20,456 nucleotides of DNA from Ardenticatenaceae bacterium (GTDB lineage Bacteria; Chloroflexota; Anaerolineae; Promineifilales; Promineifilaceae). This document shows, piece by piece, positions 15,475 through 20,456 of this stretch (its first letter is position 1; each line of letters opens with the position of its first letter). The notes beneath the pieces are model-generated. The model had not been told where the DNA came from. It worked only from the letters and a program-made list of their open reading frames with translations, and searched no databases. The position numbers and the translations under genes were made by a program. The stretch covers positions 1 through 20,456 of the forward strand of contig JACKBT010000061.1 in NCBI GenBank assembly GCA_020634415.1, in the 5' to 3' direction.

Positions 15475-15480
15475 AAGGAG
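15475..15480 (+). promoter_or_regulatory. Strong ribosome-binding site for the LysM gene
   Basis: AAGGAG 9 bases before ATG 15490. It is the clearest Shine-Dalgarno on the right side and contrasts with neighbouring starts that have none. Confidence 0.75.
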
Positions 15481-15489
15481 AAGTATCAA

Positions 15490-16065
15490 ATGAACCTTGC
15501 CGCATTGCTTCAATTTATCCCTCTCGTTGCGGGTGTGTTTTTAGCTTACCATCTTGTCTTCAAGAAAGATTTACCATCCAAGAGTATTTTGTCTTTGTTG
15601 ACCTACATATTAGGCATTATCATTGTCTTCTTTGCCGCGAGTTGGCTCATTTCCACATTTTTTGCAAGTTGGGCAACGGGTCTTCTAAACGCTGGCACAC
15701 AATCAGGTGATTGGCAGTTGTTTATAGATGCCAGTGGCAATGTTGTAGACGAGGCATTGGGGACGGGTGCGGGTGGTGGTGGTAATACCGGTGCCGCCTT
15801 ACAGACACAGCCAACCCCTGTTCAAGTACAAGTAGAAACTGTGGTGATTACACCTACTCCTGGCCCAGGCACAGCCTTTGGTACGGCCGATGGGTCTAAC
15901 CGCACTGGCCCCACTCAGTATACTATTCAAGCTGGTGATACTCTAACGAAAATTGCGGGACAATTTGGCGTGAGCGTTAATGATATTATGCGGGCAAACA
16001 ATATGATGGATGGCAATTACATTCAACCCGGACAAATCCTGATTATCCCCGCCCCCACACAGTAA
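15490..16065 (+). CDS. LysM domain membrane protein
   Basis: A 191-residue protein with two N-terminal membrane helices (about 5-22 and 36-57). These are followed by a Gly/Ala-rich stretch and a Pro/Thr/Gln linker (about 92-142). A single C-terminal LysM module spans about 143-187: YTIQAGDTLTKIAGQFGVSV, then IMRANNM and IQPGQILIIP. LysM binds N-acetylglucosamine chains of peptidoglycan, so the protein probably tethers the membrane to the wall or positions the enzyme encoded upstream. It starts 64 bases after the SLT/M23-like gene and its stop codon directly touches the next ATG (TAAATG). The partner and exact task are not evident. Confidence 0.9.
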   Translation: MNLAALLQFIPLVAGVFLAYHLVFKKDLPSKSILSLLTYILGIIIVFFAASWLISTFFASWATGLLNAGTQSGDWQLFIDASGNVVDEALGTGAGGGGNTGAALQTQPTPVQVQVETVVITPTPGPGTAFGTADGSNRTGPTQYTIQAGDTLTKIAGQFGVSVNDIMRANNMMDGNYIQPGQILIIPAPTQ

Positions 16066-16809
16066 ATGTCCTCATCCAGTGGCGAGAAAGGCCTTTTAGG
16101 CATCATTCTTCCCCTTTGGCGCAGACTGCCACAGCGCCTGCGTTGGAATCTGGAAGACACCTTCAAACCAGAAGATGTCTCGGAGCGTTTGCTGCCGGGC
16201 GAAGTTGTACAGCGAGAAGTGCATATGGCCTGGTATCGGGACATGATTGGCACGGTTGTCTTTGAATACTTCAACTGGTTATTGGGCATTACTCTGCTCA
16301 GCACGCTTATTATTTTGGTATTTAATCTGGTTAATGGTTTGAATCTTTGGTTTGTCTTGGTGCCCTTTGTCGTGATGTTGTCTATCAGTATTTGGGGGAT
16401 CCGGGATCGCATTGAGCATCGGCAGTGGCGAATCTTGAAAACAAATACCAGGTTCATTATCTCCATTCCCGTGCATGATTCATGGCCTTTAGTGGATAAT
16501 GTAGAGCTAAAAGGGAATCCGGCCGTGTTGGATGGCAACTGGTCTACCAACCCCATTTGGCGCGTTTTCCAGTTTTTTACAGGGGCCAGGGATTTGTCCA
16601 TTAGTCTGGTTGGTTACGCTTTTGCCGACGGTAAGGCCAGGGTTAATAATGCCATTACGATTCCCGATATTATGCCAGAGGATCTGTTTGAACTAAAGCG
16701 CCTGGTTTTTTCACCACCACCGCCCTCATCAGGGCCACCACCACCCCAACGAGTCGTCTTTGCCGAACCACAAAAGGTGATTATTTCTCGAGAAGACCAG
16801 TCAGAATAA
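16066..16809 (+). CDS. Two-helix membrane protein with a bacterial PH-like domain
   Basis: A 247-residue protein of unknown function. Residues 28-58 carry FKPEDVSERLLPGEVVQREVH, like the segment that precedes membrane helices in YdbS/bPH2-type proteins (LLPGE is typical). Two helices follow (about 65-88 and 94-112). Residues about 115-215 form a beta-rich segment starting WRILKTNTRFIISIP, resembling a PH-like fold. The C-terminus is a Pro-rich tail (SPPPPSSGPPPP). Translation is probably coupled to the LysM gene because the start follows its stop with no gap. It is the last gene before a strong terminator, so the three genes form one unit. Family assignment is by eye only. Confidence 0.8.
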   Translation: MSSSSGEKGLLGIILPLWRRLPQRLRWNLEDTFKPEDVSERLLPGEVVQREVHMAWYRDMIGTVVFEYFNWLLGITLLSTLIILVFNLVNGLNLWFVLVPFVVMLSISIWGIRDRIEHRQWRILKTNTRFIISIPVHDSWPLVDNVELKGNPAVLDGNWSTNPIWRVFQFFTGARDLSISLVGYAFADGKARVNNAITIPDIMPEDLFELKRLVFSPPPPSSGPPPPQRVVFAEPQKVIISREDQSE

Positions 16810-16834
16810 GTTGGAATTGGTTTTGCTGGAGTAT

Positions 16835-16869
16835 AAAGCCAGACTTTGATGAGGAGTCTGGCTTTTTTT
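16835..16869 (+). terminator. Intrinsic terminator of the envelope cassette
   Basis: A perfect 11-bp stem, AAAGCCAGACT (16835-16845) with AGTCTGGCTTT (16855-16865), a 9-base loop, and a run of seven T ending at 16869. It lies 25 bases after the PH-like gene. Confidence 0.95.
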
Positions 16870-16909
16870 ATTGTTCAGTGAGCGATGGGCGCATTTTGAT
16901 GGGTCGGCG

Positions 16910-16925
16910 TATAATTACGGCCGTT
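16910..16925 (+). promoter_or_regulatory. -10 box of polX with a very short or absent leader
   Basis: TATAAT at 16910-16915 lies ten bases before ATG 16926, with no Shine-Dalgarno between; that space holds an exact ACGGCCGT (16917-16924). No good -35 at 16-18 bases is seen. The geometry matches the envelope-cassette promoter, where ATG follows TATAAT by nine bases. Confidence 0.5.
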
Positions 16926-18650
16926 ATGACCAACCGTGAAGTTATTGAACTATTCAGCAAAGTGGCCGATATGCTTGCCATACGCGGTGATGTCATTCAC
17001 CGTGTGCTGGCTTACCGACGTGCCGCCGAAAGCATTGAAAATCTGGGCCGAGACATCAATCAGGTCTATGCCGCGGGTGAGTTGACAGATATTCCCGGCA
17101 TCGGCCAGACTTTGGCCGACAAAATTGAGGAGATGCTGACAACAGGCAAGCTGGAGTTTTATGAGCGGTTATCCCAAGATGTGCCGCCGACGTTGGTGGA
17201 GATGCTGCGCGTAGAGGGTTTAGGCCCAAAGCGAGTGAAGCAGGTTTATGAGACGTTGGGGGTAACAACAATGGATGAGCTAACGGCCGTTGCCCGTGAA
17301 GGCAAACTGCGCCAACTCCCCGGCATGGGAGCCAAATCCGAAGCCAAGTTATTAGCCGCCATCGAAGCCCTGACCCGGCATGGAGATGATCGCACACCAC
17401 TTGGTGTAGCCTGGCCCATTGCCCAAGAGATATTAGCCATTTTGCAGCAAGTACCTGGTGTGACGAAAACGGCCGTTGGTGGTTCCCTCCGCCGTATGCG
17501 CGAGACCATTGGCGACATTGACCTGCTGGTTGCTGCCGATGATGCCGCACCGGTGATGGATCGCTTTTGCAGCATGGACAATGTAGAAAGCATCACTGGC
17601 AAAGGCCCCACCAAGTCGAGCATTGTTCTGCTCAACGGCCTCAACGTAGATTTGCGTGTTTTGCCCGCCGAACGATGGGGTACACTGTTCTCCTATTTCA
17701 CTGGCAGCAAAGATCACAATGTGCGCTTGCGCGAACTGGCTCTCAAGCAGGGTTTGAGCCTGAATGAACATGCCTTCACCCCGCAAGACGGCCGTCCTGA
17801 AATCCTGTGTGCCAGCGAAGCAGAAATCTATCAGACATTGGGCATGGCCTACGTGCCGCCTGTTTTGCGCGAAAATCGCGGCGAAATTGAAGCCGCGCTG
17901 CGAAATGAACTGCCCCAGTTGGTGCAGTTGGGCGATCTCATCAGTGATTTACACATGCACACCACCTGCTCGGATGGCAAATTAAGCGTGTTAGCGATGG
18001 CCCAAATTGCCAAAGACAGTGGCTTGCGCTACATTGCCATCACCGACCATTCGGTGAGTTTGGGCATTGCCAATGGTTTATCTGTTGAGCGGCTGTACCA
18101 GCAGGCGGAGGAGATTCGTGCTGCCAATGAAGCTCTGGGGCCAGACTTTCGTATTTTGCACGGCACAGAGATGGAGATTAAGGCTGATGGCAGTCTGGAT
18201 TATGCCGATGAGGTGCTGGCTGAATTGGATTTTGTTATTGCCAGTTTGCACACGGGCCTGAGCCAATCGCGGGAACAGGTGACGGAACGGCTGTTGAATG
18301 CCCTGAAAAATCCTCATGTAGACATGATTGGGCATCCAACTGGCCGCCTGATTGGGGAACGGGCGGGAGCGGATTTGGATATGGATTTGATTTTGGCAAC
18401 GGCCGTTCAAACCAACACCATCCTCGAAGTCAATGCCAATCCCCAACGCCTGGATTTGCGCGATGTGCATGTGCGCCGTGCTTTGGAACTGGGAGCCAAA
18501 ATCAGCATCAACACCGATGCCCATCACCCCGATCATTTTCATTTGCGCCATTATGGCGTGGCCACCGCCCAACGTGGTTGGGCGACCGCCACCCACGTCG
18601 TCAATACCTGGCCCCTTGAGCAATTCCTCGATTTTCTGGTGAAAAAGTAG
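16926..18650 (+). CDS. polX: Family X DNA polymerase with C-terminal PHP domain (PolX)
   Basis: A 574-residue bacterial PolX, the usual length for the family. The frame extends 16 codons further upstream, but MTNREVIELFSKVADML is the typical N-terminus and fixes ATG 16926. Helix-hairpin-helix motifs: IPGIGQTLADKI (56-67), VEGLGPKRVKQVYE (96-109) and LPGMGAKSEAKLL (131-143). The palm has GGSLRRMRETIGDIDLLV with Asp197 and Asp199, and the third acidic residue in VDLRV (Asp242). FSYFTGSKDHNVRLRELA (255-272) is also characteristic. The PHP metal-binding phosphoesterase domain is intact: DLHMHTTCSDG (His343, His345, Asp350), TDHS (His375), HGTEME, SLHTG (His442), IGHP (His470), NTDAH. It fills gaps in base-excision repair, with 3' processing by PHP. 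The next gene starts one base after its stop. Confidence 0.97.
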   Translation: MTNREVIELFSKVADMLAIRGDVIHRVLAYRRAAESIENLGRDINQVYAAGELTDIPGIGQTLADKIEEMLTTGKLEFYERLSQDVPPTLVEMLRVEGLGPKRVKQVYETLGVTTMDELTAVAREGKLRQLPGMGAKSEAKLLAAIEALTRHGDDRTPLGVAWPIAQEILAILQQVPGVTKTAVGGSLRRMRETIGDIDLLVAADDAAPVMDRFCSMDNVESITGKGPTKSSIVLLNGLNVDLRVLPAERWGTLFSYFTGSKDHNVRLRELALKQGLSLNEHAFTPQDGRPEILCASEAEIYQTLGMAYVPPVLRENRGEIEAALRNELPQLVQLGDLISDLHMHTTCSDGKLSVLAMAQIAKDSGLRYIAITDHSVSLGIANGLSVERLYQQAEEIRAANEALGPDFRILHGTEMEIKADGSLDYADEVLAELDFVIASLHTGLSQSREQVTERLLNALKNPHVDMIGHPTGRLIGERAGADLDMDLILATAVQTNTILEVNANPQRLDLRDVHVRRALELGAKISINTDAHHPDHFHLRHYGVATAQRGWATATHVVNTWPLEQFLDFLVKK

Positions 18651-18651
18651 T

Positions 18652-19887
18652 ATGACAGTCGGAACCCACACCATATTACAAAGTGCTTTTAAGGGCATGG
18701 ACGAAGGCACACTGGAACAATTGCGCCAGGTAGCCAAAACACAGTGTTATGCTGCCGGTGAGGTTATCTGCCGACAGGGCGAGGCTGGCGACACGTTTTA
18801 TGTGATTCGGGAAGGGCATGTGGCTGTGACCCAGCAGTTGGAAGATGGGCAGCAGCGTTTGCTCAGTGTTTTAGGCCCGCGCCGCTATTTTGGCGAGATG
18901 GCTCTGATTGATAATACGCCGCGCATGGCTACTTGTACGGCCGTTACCGAAGTAGCAACCCTGCTCATTAACGAGGAAATCTTTGACCAGCTTATAGAAA
19001 CAAGCCCTCAATTAGCCTATCACATCACCACTCGTGTTCTGGAACTGCTGCGGAATATGGAACAGTTAGCCATTCAAGACCTGACGCAAAAAAATCAGGA
19101 ATTGCGTGAAGCCTATGCCGAACTCAAGGCAGCCCAGGCCGAATTGGTGGTGAAAGAGCGCTTGGTGCGTGAGTTGGAATTGGCGGCAGAAACCCAGCGG
19201 CGGCTGCTGCCCGACAAGCTGCCACAGTTCCCCAATTACCAGTTTGCGGCGTTTCTAAAACCGGCACGGCAAGTTGGCGGCGATTTTTATGATGTCATTC
19301 ATCTGGATGACGATCATGTGGGGGTACTGATTGCTGATGTGGCCGATAAAGGTTTTCATGCGGCTTTGTTTATGGCCGTTACCTACACGCTGTTTCGCAG
19401 CAGTTGTTATGATTCGCTGTCGCCAGCCTCAGTGGCAGTGGATGTGCATCGCCATATTTTGGATGCGGGGACGAGTGATGTGTTTGTCACGGCCGTTTAT
19501 GGGGTGCTGCATCTCCCCAGCGGCCGTTTTACCTATGTGCGGGCCGGGCATGAACGGCCGTTACTCTACCGACCCCACCAGCCTGTGCAAGAATTACCGG
19601 GCAACGGCCGTTTCCTCGGCATGTTACTCGGCTTGACCCTGACCGAAGAAACCATCACTTTGCAGCCCGGTGACAAAATCCTGCTTGTTAGTGATGGTGT
19701 GCCGGATGCCACCAATGCGCAAGGTGAGCAGTATGGTAATGAACGGCTGATGACGGCCCTGACTAAATACGGCCGTTCCGCCGCCCCCGACCTCATCCAA
19801 CACATCACAACCGACATCGCCGCCTGGCAGCAGGATGCCCCCCCCTTTGATGACTTAACCATGCTTGTCTTGGAGGTAATTACGTAA
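18652..19887 (+). CDS. Cyclic-nucleotide-binding domain fused to SpoIIE/RsbU-type PP2C phosphatase
   Basis: A 411-residue signalling protein. Residues about 18-135 are a cNMP-binding domain with phosphate-binding cassette FGEMALIDNTPRMATCTA (80-97), where the Arg that contacts cyclic-nucleotide phosphate is present. Residues about 138-185 are a coiled coil (LTQKNQELREAYAELKAAQ...). Residues about 186-410 are a PP2C-type Ser/Thr phosphatase of the SpoIIE/RsbU group, with metal-binding acids in GGDFYD (Asp211), IADVADKG (Asp229), VSDGVPDA (Asp348) and DDLTM (Asp400/401). Such proteins usually dephosphorylate anti-sigma-factor antagonists; no partner gene is visible here. ATG follows the polX stop by one base, so it is cotranscribed with a repair polymerase. 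The stop lies in an 8-bp repeat array. Confidence 0.95.
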   Translation: MTVGTHTILQSAFKGMDEGTLEQLRQVAKTQCYAAGEVICRQGEAGDTFYVIREGHVAVTQQLEDGQQRLLSVLGPRRYFGEMALIDNTPRMATCTAVTEVATLLINEEIFDQLIETSPQLAYHITTRVLELLRNMEQLAIQDLTQKNQELREAYAELKAAQAELVVKERLVRELELAAETQRRLLPDKLPQFPNYQFAAFLKPARQVGGDFYDVIHLDDDHVGVLIADVADKGFHAALFMAVTYTLFRSSCYDSLSPASVAVDVHRHILDAGTSDVFVTAVYGVLHLPSGRFTYVRAGHERPLLYRPHQPVQELPGNGRFLGMLLGLTLTEETITLQPGDKILLVSDGVPDATNAQGEQYGNERLMTALTKYGRSAAPDLIQHITTDIAAWQQDAPPFDDLTMLVLEVIT

Positions 19888-19907
19888 TTGCGTAATTGCT
19901 CAATTAC
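19876..19907 (+). repeat. Four tandem 8-bp units at the end of the phosphatase gene
   Basis: GTAATTAC, GTAATTGC, GTAATTGC and TCAATTAC lie end to end. The TAA stop codon of the phosphatase (19885-19887) is inside the second unit. A similar CGTAAT-rich run occurs at 5048-5070 in the signal-peptide region of the binding protein. Confidence 0.7.
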
Positions 19908-19913
19908 CGCCCT

Positions 19914-20456
19914 ATGGCCCGTTACGAAATCCCCCCCGATCCTCGCCAACCTGATTCCCCCCAACGGCCGCGTCACCAACGGCGCGACCAATCCGAACCC
20001 ATTCCCTGGCTGTGGTTAGGTCTGGGTCTCATCGTCACTATCATAGCTATTGCCATTGCTTACAATGTGGCGGCTTCTTTTTTGGCTCGTCCCCCGTTGG
20101 CTGTGGCCCCCTTAGAGCCGACTGTCATTGTGTTAACTGCACCGCCCAGCCCTATGCCCACAGAGACGCAAGCGGTTATTTTGCCAACGGCCGTTCCCAC
20201 CTCGACCCCCGTACCCACCCCCGATAACGCCGTCGCGCCCCCCGAAATCACCATCGGCTTTTACGCCCAAGTAGCCAACACGGGCGGCACAGGCGTGCGC
20301 CTGCGCGGCGGTCCCAGCGTCAGCAACATCTCGTTGCTGGTCGTGCCCGATGACACCATTGCCCTGGTTTTGGCTGGCCCCACTGAGAATGACGGTTTTC
20401 TCTGGTGGCAGCTTCAGTTGGAAGATGGCACAGAAGGATGGGCGGCTGGCGACTTT
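19914..20456 (+). CDS. Membrane-anchored protein with SH3-like domain, C-terminus beyond window
   Basis: The frame is open from ATG 19914 to the right edge (181 codons, no stop), so only the N-terminal part is seen. Residues 1-30 are a charged, Pro/Arg/Gln-rich cytoplasmic tail. Residues about 33-57 are a membrane helix (WLGLGLIVTIIAIAIAYNVAA). Residues about 60-110 are a Pro/Thr linker. From about 116 a bacterial SH3-like module begins (YAQVANTGGTGVRLRGGPSV, then WWQLQLEDGTEGWAAGDF). This architecture suggests wall binding outside the membrane. The start lies 26 bases after the phosphatase stop with no clear ribosome-binding site, so it is probably in the polX operon. An exact ACGGCCGT (20187-20194) lies in the linker as Thr-Ala-Val. 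Confidence 0.85.
   Translation, partial: MARYEIPPDPRQPDSPQRPRHQRRDQSEPIPWLWLGLGLIVTIIAIAIAYNVAASFLARPPLAVAPLEPTVIVLTAPPSPMPTETQAVILPTAVPTSTPVPTPDNAVAPPEITIGFYAQVANTGGTGVRLRGGPSVSNISLLVVPDDTIALVLAGPTENDGFLWWQLQLEDGTEGWAAGDF

Larger units (their letters stand above)
3857..20194. repeat. Dispersed iterated palindrome ACGGCCGT (26 exact copies)
   Basis: Exact copies start at 3857, 4294, 4531, 5560, 5860, 6378, 6606, 9957, 10650, 10759, 11037, 11922, 14525, 14873, 15159, 16917, 17283, 17469, 17788, 18399, 18937, 19489, 19554, 19604, 19769 and 20187. Many extend to AACGGCCGTT or one base short of it. One-base variants (T or G for the first A) lie at 349, 2074, 3067, 3610, 8259, 9432, 9846, 15040 and 19520. 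Uniform expectation for an 8-mer in this length is about 0.3. Copies fall in genes of both directions and in intergenic DNA (10650, 11922, 16917). The hand count may miss a copy. Confidence 0.93.

Noticed and set aside
16878..16925. An upstream start for PolX adding 16 residues
   Set aside because: The extension crosses the -10 box, and family N-termini match the protein beginning MTNREVIELF.
1..20456. CRISPR array, tRNA, rRNA, insertion sequence or prophage
   Set aside because: No regularly spaced repeats, no cloverleaf or rRNA sequence, no intact transposase or phage structural gene was seen; the only transposase-like segment is the decayed domain at 10658-11779.

Overview
The window looks like a chromosomal segment from a free-living bacterium of mid-50s percent GC. 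It is most like a member of the Chloroflexota (Anaerolineae or Ardenticatenia type). That placement is an inference from gene style: secreted beta-rich mosaics with choice-of-anchor B repeats, membrane-anchored LysM and SH3 proteins with Pro/Thr linkers, a CUT1 sugar importer without its ATPase, and several starts without a Shine-Dalgarno sequence. It is not a phylogenetic test. No rRNA, tRNA, CRISPR array, insertion sequence or prophage is visible.

Layout. All genes left of about 11.8 kb read leftward and all genes right of 12.5 kb read rightward. They diverge from a 760-bp gene-free region just upstream of dnaA. Going left from it: a receiver-like protein whose C-terminus resembles a decayed IS200/IS605 (Y1) transposase; polA; a PlsC-family acyltransferase; two sugar ABC permeases and their lipoprotein binding protein; and a very large secreted protein (over 1240 residues) that runs off the left edge. 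Going right: dnaA with a clear terminator; a three-gene envelope cassette (transglycosylase-like/M23-like protein, LysM membrane protein, PH-like membrane protein) ending in a strong terminator; PolX; a cyclic-nucleotide-sensor/PP2C phosphatase; and a membrane-anchored SH3-like protein cut by the right edge. The two edge genes are open to the window boundary and lack one end.

How it fits together. The core is a replication and repair neighbourhood (dnaA, polA, polX) flanked by cell-envelope genes: peptidoglycan remodelling to the right, lipid acylation, sugar uptake and a secreted protein to the left. The divergent layout around dnaA suggests an origin-proximal region, but canonical DnaA boxes are missing.

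The strongest unexplained signal is at the DNA level. The palindrome ACGGCCGT, usually as AACGGCCGTT or close to it, occurs 26 times by eye, where about 0.3 is expected by chance. It occurs in all three codon frames, on genes of both directions and in intergenic DNA, and is absent from 11930 to 14524 around dnaA. At most copies the strand composition switches: G/T-rich before the palindrome and C/A-rich after it. The clearest case is the intergenic copy at 11922. This resembles a HIP1-type iterated palindrome combined with a local strand-asymmetric mutation or repair process centred on the motif.
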